54,212 bases of DNA from Bacillota bacterium. Its GTDB lineage: Bacteria > Bacillota > Clostridia > Peptostreptococcales > Anaerovoracaceae. The notes under the pieces are model-generated. The model made no database searches, was not told the origin of the DNA, and was given only the letters and a program-made list of their open reading frames with translations. Below are positions 25,928 to 32,893 of the stretch, piece after piece. Positions within the stretch are counted from its first letter, which is position 1. Each line of letters opens with the position of its first letter. The DNA is taken from contig JAFPZZ010000018.1 of the NCBI GenBank assembly GCA_017417045.1, positions 1 through 54,212 of the forward strand. The letters are read 5' to 3'. Made by a program: the position numbers and the translations under genes.

Positions 25928-26473
25928 TTGAAAAAGGCAACAGTACCGGCCATAGTGTCGACAGCCCTGGTATGTTTCATATTCTGGCTGCTGATCACGG
26001 GACAAGTGGCCAGCCTGCTTCGCGGCGAACCTTCGGCTCAGGTCCTAATAGCCGGAGTCATCGTCAGCCTGGCGGCAGCGCTGTTCAGCGCAAGATTCTT
26101 CATTCATGAGAAGCCGTTCTTCTTCGCGAACCCCGCCAGGCTCGGAAAGCTCATCGCCTACTGCTTCTGCATTTTCCCGATAGAGCTCATCAAGGCCAAC
26201 GTGGACGTCGCGAGGCGCGCTCTCAGCCCCAGCCTTCCCGTCAATCCCGGCATCGTGAAGGTGCCCGTGGAGGTCAAGGGCGAATACGCCCAGGCAATGC
26301 TGGCTGACTCCATCACCCTGACTCCGGGGACCATAACGATGGAGACCGTCGAGGAAGACGGACAGGACTATTACTACATCCACTGGATAGACGTGGCCTC
26401 TCAGGACGGAGCTGAGGCGGGCGAAGCTATCAAGGGAACGCTTGAGAAATGGGTAAGGAGGATATGGGAATAA
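25928..26473 (+). CDS. mbhA: Mbh subunit A (MnhE/MrpE-like)
   Basis: Membrane subunit homologous to MrpE of the Na+/H+ antiporters, 181 residues. Two to three hydrophobic N-terminal helices are followed by a cytosolic domain with SITLTPGTITME, the hallmark of MnhE. I chose the TTG at 25928 because GGAGGAGG lies 6 bases upstream; the ATG at 25907 would put that ribosome site inside the gene. Its stop overlaps the start of mbhB by one base. Confidence 0.88.
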   Translation: MKKATVPAIVSTALVCFIFWLLITGQVASLLRGEPSAQVLIAGVIVSLAAALFSARFFIHEKPFFFANPARLGKLIAYCFCIFPIELIKANVDVARRALSPSLPVNPGIVKVPVEVKGEYAQAMLADSITLTPGTITMETVEEDGQDYYYIHWIDVASQDGAEAGEAIKGTLEKWVRRIWE

Positions 26474-26727
26474 TGAACGTGTTCTTATACTGCGCGATCT
26501 GTTTCGTGGTCCTCGCGCTCTGCCTTCTGATCAGGCTCATAAAGGGCCCGAGCGTGGCTGACAGAGCGGTAGCCGCCGACAGCATCGACATCCTCTCCGA
26601 TATGGCGCTCATACTCTACGCGCTCTATTCCGGAAGAGGGATCTACCTCGATATAGCGCTCATAACCGCCGTTCTCGGATTCGTGGGCTCCACCCTCGTT
26701 GCGAAATACCTGGAGGGCAAGCTATGA
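26473..26727 (+). CDS. mbhB: Mbh subunit B (MnhF/MrpF-like)
   Basis: Small three-helix membrane protein of 84 residues, homologous to MrpF. The motif GPSVADRAVAADSI is diagnostic. The ATG at 26473 is preferred over 26464 because AAGGAGG ends only 1 base before the latter. It overlaps mbhC by 4 bp. It belongs to the Na+/H+ translocating module. Confidence 0.9.
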   Translation: MNVFLYCAICFVVLALCLLIRLIKGPSVADRAVAADSIDILSDMALILYALYSGRGIYLDIALITAVLGFVGSTLVAKYLEGKL

Positions 26728-27062
26728 TCTACGTTATATATGTATTCATCGGCATCAGCCTCTTCTTCGCCTTCGCGGGCGTCGTAGGGCTCCTGAGGAT
26801 GCCGGACGCCTTCTGCAGGATGCAGAGCAGCACCAATATCAGCACCCTCGGCGTGCTGGGAGTGATAATCGGAGGCATACTCTACTCCGCGATATTCCTT
26901 CACAACGCCGAGATGGCGATAAAGCTCGCCGTAATGGGCATCTTCTACATCGTGACCTCCCCCATATCGGGGCACGCGATCGCGAAGGGCGCCTACAGGC
27001 ACGGCGTGAAGATGTCAAGAAAGACAGTCTGCGACCAGTACGGGGAGGATATGGAAAAATGA
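26724..27062 (+). CDS. mbhC: Mbh subunit C (MnhG/MrpG-like)
   Basis: Membrane protein of 112 residues with three helices, homologous to MrpG. The GLLRMPDAFCRMQSSTN motif is the family signature, and TSPISGHAIAKGAYR follows in the last third. Overlaps of 4 bp on both sides tie it to mbhB and mbhD. Confidence 0.92.
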   Translation: MIYVIYVFIGISLFFAFAGVVGLLRMPDAFCRMQSSTNISTLGVLGVIIGGILYSAIFLHNAEMAIKLAVMGIFYIVTSPISGHAIAKGAYRHGVKMSRKTVCDQYGEDMEK

Positions 27063-27316
27063 CAGCGTTATTTTCTCTCAATACCTTGGTGATAGCAGCC
27101 ATACTCATCTCAGCCTTCTACGCGGCCACCTGCGAGAAGATCCTGAGCAGCGTCATCGCCCTCGGCGTGACCGGCGCCTTCGTAGCCCTGGAGTTTATCA
27201 TACTCCACGCTCCGGACGTAGCCATCTCCGAGGCGGCGGTAGGCGCGGTGCTCTCAACGGCACTGTTTATCATAGCGATCAGAAAGACGACTAAGAAGGA
27301 GGAGGAAGAGGAATGA
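27059..27316 (+). CDS. mbhD: Mbh subunit D (MrpA C-terminal-like)
   Basis: Membrane protein of 85 residues equivalent to part of the C-terminal region of MrpA (DUF4040-like). The APDVAISEAAVGAVLSTALFI segment is diagnostic and carries the acidic residue of the ion path. The end is a KKEEEEE tail. ATG at 27059 overlaps the mbhC stop by 4 bp. The same frame stays open upstream, but that part is a shadow of mbhC. Confidence 0.88.
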   Translation: MTALFSLNTLVIAAILISAFYAATCEKILSSVIALGVTGAFVALEFIILHAPDVAISEAAVGAVLSTALFIIAIRKTTKKEEEEE

Positions 27317-27672
27317 AGAAAGTCATAGCTCTCGTCTCCCTTGCGGCTCTGCTCGTTGCCGGCTGCTTCGCGATGAACTACAGCTACAACGAAGTCCCCA
27401 TCACCTACGACGGATCGGACACCAGCGTTACGGATCTGTATAAGGATCCCAAGTCCTACGATCTCTCCGAGCCTGACGGCGTGGCGGACATCATCGTCAA
27501 GACCAATCTGGAGCAGACGATGGCGGCGAACAACGTAGCCGCGGTAGTCTTCGACTACAGAGGCTTTGATACCATCGGCGAGTCCTTCATACTGCTCGCC
27601 TCCATAGCAGGCTCATACGCGATCCTGCGTTCGGGAAAAAAGAGAAAGGAGGAGCATGCTGATGAAGCTTAA
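27313..27672 (+). CDS. mbhE: Mbh subunit E (MrpA C-terminal-like)
   Basis: Membrane protein of 119 residues with helices at both ends and a soluble middle. The motif NNVAAVVFDYRGFDTIGE matches MbhE and the end of MrpA (V-Y-R-G-F-D-T-GE). The first helix contains GC and resembles a lipobox by chance. It overlaps mbhD by 4 bp and mbhF by 11 bp. Confidence 0.88.
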   Translation: MKKVIALVSLAALLVAGCFAMNYSYNEVPITYDGSDTSVTDLYKDPKSYDLSEPDGVADIIVKTNLEQTMAANNVAAVVFDYRGFDTIGESFILLASIAGSYAILRSGKKRKEEHADEA

Positions 27673-28135
27673 GGAAGGCATCAAGGAGAAGAACACAGTC
27701 GTGAAGTGCGGCGCAGATCTCATCCTGCCGTTCGCGATCGTCTTCGGCCTTTGCGTTATCATCTTCGGAACCGTCAGCCCCGGCGGCGGATTCCAGGGCG
27801 GCGTGCTCGTGGCTTCGGCCTGCATCCTGCTCTGGCTCGGCTACGGCTACGGCGTGACCTCGAAGGCTCTGAGCATGGAGCTCCTCGAGACCAACGAAGC
27901 GCTCGGCGCCATAGCCTACGTGCTTCTCGCGGCCTGCGGCCTCTTTATGGGCGTCAGGTTCTGCCAGAACGTATTCTTTGACAACGGCAACGTCGGAGAC
28001 CTTATCTCCGCCGGCACCATAACCTTCATGAGCTTTGCCGTAGGGTACAAGGTACTCACCGGCATCGGCGTTCTTCTCCTGCTCATGTTCGGTATGCTCG
28101 CGGGAGAAGACGATGAAGAGGAGGAGGCTGAATAA
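27662..28135 (+). CDS. mbhF: Mbh subunit F (MnhB/MrpB-like)
   Basis: Membrane protein of 157 residues with four helices, homologous to MrpB. The motif GTVSPGGGFQGGVLVASA is characteristic. AAAGGAGG at 27645-27652 favours the ATG at 27662; the ATG at 27656 is too close but possible. It ends in an acidic DDEEEEAE tail, one base before mbhG. Confidence 0.9.
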   Translation: MKLKEGIKEKNTVVKCGADLILPFAIVFGLCVIIFGTVSPGGGFQGGVLVASACILLWLGYGYGVTSKALSMELLETNEALGAIAYVLLAACGLFMGVRFCQNVFFDNGNVGDLISAGTITFMSFAVGYKVLTGIGVLLLLMFGMLAGEDDEEEEAE

Positions 28136-28136
28136 G

Positions 28137-28487
28137 ATGATGCTAGTAAACTATATCGCCTCCGTGATCCTCGTCGTTCTCGGACTCTACACCATAATCA
28201 CCAAGAAGAACCTCATCAAGATCGTACTCGGCATGGGGATCGTCGATTATGGCATCAACCTTTTCATAGTGAGCACAGGCTACAATGACGGCGGCACCGC
28301 CCCGATCTACAACATGACGGAGCTCGTCTCCGGCGCGTACTTCGTGGATCCCGTGCCCCAGGCCCTGACCCTCACTTCCATCGTAATCGGCGCCTGCGTC
28401 GACGCGATGGCCCTCTCGCTCGTGATCAAGCTCTACAGGCAGTACAAGACTGTGGACGCTTCGGAGATAAGGAGGCTGCGCGGATAA
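28137..28487 (+). CDS. mbhG: Mbh subunit G (MnhC/MrpC, NuoK-like)
   Basis: Three-helix membrane protein of 116 residues, homologous to MrpC and NuoK. The QALTLTSIVIGACVDAMALSL segment is the family signature. ATG at 28137 follows GAGGAGG; an ATG at 28113 lies inside mbhF and is rejected. It overlaps mbhH by one base (TAATG). Confidence 0.9.
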   Translation: MMLVNYIASVILVVLGLYTIITKKNLIKIVLGMGIVDYGINLFIVSTGYNDGGTAPIYNMTELVSGAYFVDPVPQALTLTSIVIGACVDAMALSLVIKLYRQYKTVDASEIRRLRG

Positions 28488-30397
28488 TGAGCTACGTACA
28501 TTTTCCTGTGATAGCAGTGATGACCCTGTTCATGGGCGCCTTCCTAACGGTGGTGCTCGGCAAGCACAGCAGGGCCGTCCGCAGCTTCCTCGCGATAGCT
28601 GCCTCGGGCATCGCCTTCGTCCTGATCGCAATGCTCGTAAAGCCCGTGCTCATAGACGGGGAGATCATCTCCTACTGGATGGGCAACTGGAACCCGGTGA
28701 ACGGCTACGCCATAGGCATCGGATATGAGGTCGACCAGCTCGGCATGTTCTTCGCCCTGCTCGTCGTAAGCACCATCCTGCTCTCCGCGGTCTACTCGCT
28801 CAGATACATCGAAAGGGACAGCAGCCAGGAGTTCTACTACGTGCTCTTCCTGATGCTCTCCGGCTCGGTGCTCGGCCTTGTGCTTACCGGCGACGTCTTC
28901 AACATGTTCATCATGATCGAGATCATGACCTTCACGGCAGTAGGTCTGACCGCCTTCAGAAACACCGGCTTCGGCTCGGTCGAGGCGGCTTTCAAGTACC
29001 TCGTGATAGGTTCCATAGGATCCTCGTTCACCCTGTTCGGCATAGCTATCCTCTACGGACAGTGCCACACCCTGAACATGGCCCAGCTTTCGGCTATGCT
29101 CTCCGGGAACCATTCGCCGGCTACCCTCATGGCCTTCGCGCTGATGTTCACCGGACTCGCCGTAAAGTCCTACATCGTACCCTTCCATACGCCCGCGGCT
29201 GACGCGTATACCACGGCTCCCTCGTCCATCTCCATGGTATTCTCCGGGATGGTCAACAAGGCCGGCGTATACGGCATCATCAGGCTGGTGTATATCATCT
29301 TCCGCACCATGGATATTCCCGCGGTGCAGACCCTGATGGTCATCTTCGGCGCCGTCACCATGTTCATCGGCGTCACCATGGCCCTCGCACAGCATGACTT
29401 CAAGAGACTGCTCGCGTTCCACAGCATCTCGCAGATAGGCTACGTCATCACGGCGGTAGGCCTCTGCACCAGCCTCGGACTGACCGGCGGACTCTTCCAC
29501 GCCATGAACCACACGCTGTTCAAGGGACTGCTCTTCCTCTGCGCAGGAGCCGTGCTCCGCGCTACTGGAACGACGAACCTCGACCAGCTCGGTGGACTCT
29601 CCAAGAAGATGCCCGCCACCACGGTATGCTTCCTGATCGGAGCCTTCTCCATATCGGGACTGCCCCCGTTCAACGGTTTCGCCTCCAAGTGGCTCGTCTA
29701 TCAGGCAGCCTATGACAAGGCCGTGACCACCGGCAACTTCCTCTACGTCTTCGTGACCATAGTGGCCCTGATCGTCTCCGTGATGACCCTGGCCTCCTTC
29801 ATCAAGGTCACCCAGGCAGCCTTCTTCGGACAGCTGCCCGAAAGACTGAAGGACGTCGAAGAGGTACCGTTCCTCATGCAGCTCCCGATGTGGATAATGT
29901 CCGCTCTGTGCGTGCTCAGCGGAGTATTCTACAACTTCGTCGACAAGTACCTGCTCGTTCCCGCGGTCTCCGCCGCGCTCGGCGTGAGCAGATACATCGA
30001 CAGCATGATGGGCAGCGGCTACGCTGCTGAGAAGTGCGTCACCGACATCCAGGCTTCCGGCGTGCACTTCAGCTACTGGAACCCGATGGTATGGCTCGCG
30101 CTCTTCGTGATAGTGCTCTGCGCCGCCTGCCTGTGCATACTCACCAGCAAGGGCAGCAGGGGAGAGATCCTCGAAGGCGATGGAGAGGACGGCAAGTACG
30201 CCACCTTCTTCAGCGGTGAAAAGGCTCTGCCCTCCCACGTCGGCGGAAGCGACCTCTTCTGGGGCTTCAAGACCGACTGGAAAGGCTACTTCAACATTAT
30301 GGAAGGCCTCCATTCCGGCGTGGTGAACGACTACGCTCTGTACGTTGTGGCCGCCGCGGCTATAGTCGTGGTGTTCACGTTCATGTTCATGCGCTAG
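28487..30397 (+). CDS. mbhH: Mbh subunit H (MnhD/NuoN-like antiporter), with MbhI-like tail
   Basis: Ion-translocating antiporter-like subunit of 636 residues. About 14 helices fill residues 1-500, with the key glutamate in FNMFIMIEIMTFTAVGLTAF, the FTGLAVKSYIVPFHTP motif and the lysine of VNKAGVYG. MrpD/MbhH proteins are normally about 500 residues long. The extra 130 residues hold a helix (about 534-556), a soluble stretch and a last helix (about 613-635) after DWKGYFNIMEGLHSGVVNDY. This resembles the NuoL end and the separate MbhI of Pyrococcus. No separate mbhI gene exists here, so a fusion is likely. Confidence 0.88.
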   Translation: MSYVHFPVIAVMTLFMGAFLTVVLGKHSRAVRSFLAIAASGIAFVLIAMLVKPVLIDGEIISYWMGNWNPVNGYAIGIGYEVDQLGMFFALLVVSTILLSAVYSLRYIERDSSQEFYYVLFLMLSGSVLGLVLTGDVFNMFIMIEIMTFTAVGLTAFRNTGFGSVEAAFKYLVIGSIGSSFTLFGIAILYGQCHTLNMAQLSAMLSGNHSPATLMAFALMFTGLAVKSYIVPFHTPAADAYTTAPSSISMVFSGMVNKAGVYGIIRLVYIIFRTMDIPAVQTLMVIFGAVTMFIGVTMALAQHDFKRLLAFHSISQIGYVITAVGLCTSLGLTGGLFHAMNHTLFKGLLFLCAGAVLRATGTTNLDQLGGLSKKMPATTVCFLIGAFSISGLPPFNGFASKWLVYQAAYDKAVTTGNFLYVFVTIVALIVSVMTLASFIKVTQAAFFGQLPERLKDVEEVPFLMQLPMWIMSALCVLSGVFYNFVDKYLLVPAVSAALGVSRYIDSMMGSGYAAEKCVTDIQASGVHFSYWNPMVWLALFVIVLCAACLCILTSKGSRGEILEGDGEDGKYATFFSGEKALPSHVGGSDLFWGFKTDWKGYFNIMEGLHSGVVNDYALYVVAAAAIVVVFTFMFMR

Positions 30398-30415
30398 AGG
30401 AGGGGACAGATAATT

Positions 30416-31375
30416 ATGGATATAACAGGTGCTCTGTACATACTATTCAAGATCCTCATATTCCCCGGGCTCCTCTTCGCGGTGGTCATAGGACTCTTCC
30501 TGGCCGGCCTCGACAGAAAGCTCCTCGCCCGCATGCAGAAGAGGGTAGGACCTCCTCTCCGCCAGCCGCTTTTCGACTTCCTTAAGCTGCTCGGCAAGGA
30601 GACCATAGTGCCCCACGCGGCGAACAAGACTGTTTACCTCGCGGCTCCGGTGGTGGGCTTCACTGCCCTCATCGTGCTCGCGCTCTTCATCCCAGTATTC
30701 GGATACAGCACCTTCTCCGGCAACGGAGACCTCATCGTCATCCTTTACCTGCTGACCATCCCGGCGGTGGCGCTGATCGTCGGAGGAAGCTCCTCCGGAT
30801 CCCCCTACGCGGGCATCGGTATCTCCAGAGAGATGGTAACGATGATGTCCTATGAGCTCCCGCTCGTCGTGGTGCTCCTGACTGTAGCCAGGAAGGTAGG
30901 CGGAAGCGCTCTTTGCTTCAGCCTCGGAGATATCGTCAGCTGGCAGGCCGAGAACGGCTGTCTGGCGTTCCATCCGGCGATGATACCCGCGCTCCTCGCG
31001 ATGCTCCTCGTCATCCCCGCCGAAGTCGGCACTCAGCCCTTCGACGTAGCGGAAGCCGAGACCGAGATCTGCGAAGGACCGCTGATCGAGTATTCCGGCG
31101 CTCCGCTCGCGGTATTCAAGCTCAACACCGCCGTGAAGATGTTCATCATGACCGCGCTCTTCGCGAACCTGTTCTTCGGCGGCATCGAGACCGGCTACGT
31201 CGCTCTCGACGCCGTTATAATGGTCGCCATCTGCGCGCTCGTGACCTTCTTCAGCATGACGCTGATCCACGCGGTCACCGCAAGGCTCAAGATCGAACAC
31301 CTCTTCAAGTTCTACTGGACCGTGGTCGCGGGACTCGCGGCCCTGAGCCTGATCCTCGTCTGGGTCGGATTATAG
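30416..31375 (+). CDS. mbhM: Mbh subunit M (NuoH-like membrane anchor)
   Basis: NuoH/EchB-type membrane protein of 319 residues with eight helices that anchors the hydrogenase arm and links it to ion movement. The family motifs GLDRKLLARMQKRVGPP and PFDVAEAETEICEGPLIEYSG (acidic loop facing the active site) are intact. ATG at 30416 follows GGAGGGG. It is followed by mbhJ after 12 bp. Confidence 0.93.
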   Translation: MDITGALYILFKILIFPGLLFAVVIGLFLAGLDRKLLARMQKRVGPPLRQPLFDFLKLLGKETIVPHAANKTVYLAAPVVGFTALIVLALFIPVFGYSTFSGNGDLIVILYLLTIPAVALIVGGSSSGSPYAGIGISREMVTMMSYELPLVVVLLTVARKVGGSALCFSLGDIVSWQAENGCLAFHPAMIPALLAMLLVIPAEVGTQPFDVAEAETEICEGPLIEYSGAPLAVFKLNTAVKMFIMTALFANLFFGGIETGYVALDAVIMVAICALVTFFSMTLIHAVTARLKIEHLFKFYWTVVAGLAALSLILVWVGL

Positions 31376-31387
31376 GAGGTATTGATA

Positions 31388-31834
31388 ATGTTGAAAAATG
31401 CTATAGCAAAAAGTATGTCAAGATCTCCGTGGATCTACCACGTCAATACCGGATCGTGCAACGGCTGCGACATCGAGCTGGTCGCCGTTCTCACCCCGCG
31501 CTATGACGCGGAACGCTTCGGCTTCAAGCTCTCCGGCACGCCCAGGCATGCCGACATAGTCGTCATCTCCGGCCCGGTGACCACCCAGTCCAAGGACAGA
31601 CTCGTCCGCACGCTGGCTCAGGTGCCCGAGCCCAAGGTGGTAGTCACCCTCGGTTCATGCCCCCAGTCCGGCAACGTTTTCAAGGGAAGCTATTCGGTAG
31701 AAGCCCCCGTAGAGAAGTTCGTCCACGTCGACGTGGCGATCGCGGGCTGCACTCCCAAGCCGGAGGCAGTCATCGCGGGTCTCTACAAGGCCGCCGAGAT
31801 ACTTCAGAAGAAGAGGGAGGCGATGACAAAATGA
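31388..31834 (+). CDS. mbhJ: Mbh subunit J (hydrogenase small subunit, NuoB-like)
   Basis: Small subunit of 148 residues that carries the proximal [4Fe-4S] cluster. Ligands are visible as SCNGCDIE, the GSCPQSGNVF motif and the GCTPKPEA motif, the pattern shared by NuoB, EchC and MbhJ. It passes electrons from the ferredoxin subunit to MbhL. An in-frame TTG at 31382 exists, but the ATG at 31388 has AGGAGG 8 bases upstream. It overlaps mbhN by 4 bp. Confidence 0.94.
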   Translation: MLKNAIAKSMSRSPWIYHVNTGSCNGCDIELVAVLTPRYDAERFGFKLSGTPRHADIVVISGPVTTQSKDRLVRTLAQVPEPKVVVTLGSCPQSGNVFKGSYSVEAPVEKFVHVDVAIAGCTPKPEAVIAGLYKAAEILQKKREAMTK

Positions 31835-32580
31835 TGTTCCCGTTCATAAGAGAAGCTCTTTCAAACCTCTTCTCCAAGCCCAGCACGGAGGCCTTCCCCG
31901 CAGCGCCGGTGCAGGCCAAGCCCAGATACAGGGGCCGAATAAGCTATGACCCCGAAAAGTGCATCAACTGCGGCATGTGCAAGAAGGTCTGCTCCCCCGG
32001 AGCCATCACGACCGAGATCGAGGAAGTCGAAGGCGGACAGAAGATCACCTATCACTTCGACCTTACCTCCTGCACCTTCTGCGGTACCTGCGAGGACTTC
32101 TGCGACGAAAAGGCCATCAAGCTCACCGACGACTATCTCATGGTAGCCGAGGACAAGAAGGACCTCATCGTCAGCGGCAGCAAGATCAAGCCCGTCGTCA
32201 AGGGCAAGCTCGCCTGCAATACCGACAGCTGCATCTTCTGCGGACTCTGCGCGAAGAACTGCCCGGAGGGCGCCATCACCGTGGACCGCGCCACCAAGAG
32301 CTGGACAGTCGACCACGAGAAGTGCATCCAGTGCGGCAAATGCATCAGCAAGTGCCCGAAGAAGGTCCTGGCCTTCGAAGAGCCTGCCCCGCAGGGCGTC
32401 ATCTTCGGCGGCGAAGGCTGCGTATACTGCGGCATCTGCGCCAAGAAGTGCCCCGAGGAAGCGATCACCGTGGACCGCGCTACCAAGAGCTGGTCCATCG
32501 ACCGCGACAAGTGCATCCAGTGCGGCAAGTGCGTGAGCAGCTGCCCCAAGAAGGTCCTTTCGATGGGCCCGATAGAATAG
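31831..32580 (+). CDS. mbhN: Mbh subunit N-like polyferredoxin with six [4Fe-4S] motifs
   Basis: Electron-input subunit of the hydrogenase, 249 residues. The first half matches MbhN/NuoI/EchF: CINCGMCKKVC and CTFCGTCEDFC, two clusters. The second half adds four more motifs: CIFCGLCAKNC, CIQCGKCISKC, CVYCGICAKKC and CIQCGKCVSSC. The last four come from a 63-residue tandem duplication; AITVDRATKSW occurs twice. MbhN and EchF usually carry two clusters, so this is a polyferredoxin. It would form a longer electron wire or docking arm for ferredoxin or another redox partner. ATG at 31831 overlaps the mbhJ stop. It is the last gene of the cluster and is followed by a strong terminator. Confidence 0.92.
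   Translation: MMFPFIREALSNLFSKPSTEAFPAAPVQAKPRYRGRISYDPEKCINCGMCKKVCSPGAITTEIEEVEGGQKITYHFDLTSCTFCGTCEDFCDEKAIKLTDDYLMVAEDKKDLIVSGSKIKPVVKGKLACNTDSCIFCGLCAKNCPEGAITVDRATKSWTVDHEKCIQCGKCISKCPKKVLAFEEPAPQGVIFGGEGCVYCGICAKKCPEEAITVDRATKSWSIDRDKCIQCGKCVSSCPKKVLSMGPIE
32230..32570 (+). repeat. 189-bp in-frame tandem duplication in the polyferredoxin gene
   Basis: The cysteine codon at 32230 recurs at 32419, and GTGGACCGCGC at 32281 recurs at 32470, an exact 189-bp period. The two copies are highly similar at DNA level over the ATCACCGTGGACCGCG and AAGTGCATCCAGTGCGGCAA segments, suggesting a fairly recent duplication or conversion. Confidence 0.85.
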
Positions 32581-32603
32581 GCTGGAATAAACAAAACAAA
32601 ACG

Positions 32604-32631
32604 AAAGGCCCGGCATACGCCGGGCCTTTTT
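32604..32631 (+). terminator. Terminator at the end of the hydrogenase cluster
   Basis: Perfect 11-bp stem AAAGGCCCGGC / GCCGGGCCTTT with an ATAC loop and TT following. The 313-bp gap to dsdA (32581-32893) otherwise holds only a promoter at 32663 and a roughly 200-bp GC-rich leader in which I see no gene. Confidence 0.9.
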
Positions 32632-32662
32632 GCGCGCTGCAGACGCCATTACGGTACTCCGT

Positions 32663-32691
32663 TTGAGCATTTCCAGCTCCTGCTGTATAAT
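32663..32691 (+). promoter_or_regulatory. Probable dsdA promoter
   Basis: TTGAGC (32663-32668), 17 bp, consensus TATAAT (32686-32691). It would give an untranslated leader of about 195 bases before dsdA, long enough for regulation, but I recognise no known riboswitch in it. Confidence 0.55.
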
Positions 32692-32893
32692 CTAAACTGA
32701 AATAATATAATTACTATCGCGCCAATTATTGTCGCGAAAAAACACCGCGCCCAAAGCCGAGCACCGGATCTGCCGCGCCTGGCAGAGCCGCGCGGGGAAT
32801 AGGGAAAAGCGCGGACGCGCAGGGTATAGCGAAAAACAGCTGCGCGGGATCTTGCTGAAAAGCGGCTGCGGATGACGCGAAGGGAGGCTTGAA

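Noticed and set aside
28544..30313. A 589-codon reverse frame opposite mbhH, and similar long shadows opposite other genes
   Set aside because: The composition (His/Glu/Gly-rich, no motifs) is that of the reverse complement of hydrophobic codons; the forward frames are recognisable proteins.
24025..32580. Reading the cluster as respiratory complex I or as an Mrp antiporter operon
   Set aside because: MbhL retains both CxxC NiFe motifs, hyp genes are attached, and NuoE/F/G-like NADH-input subunits are absent; the Mrp-like genes are interleaved with hydrogenase genes.
32692..32893. Riboswitch in the long dsdA leader
   Set aside because: The leader is long and GC-rich but I recognise no conserved aptamer; glycine, lysine and T-box hallmarks are missing.
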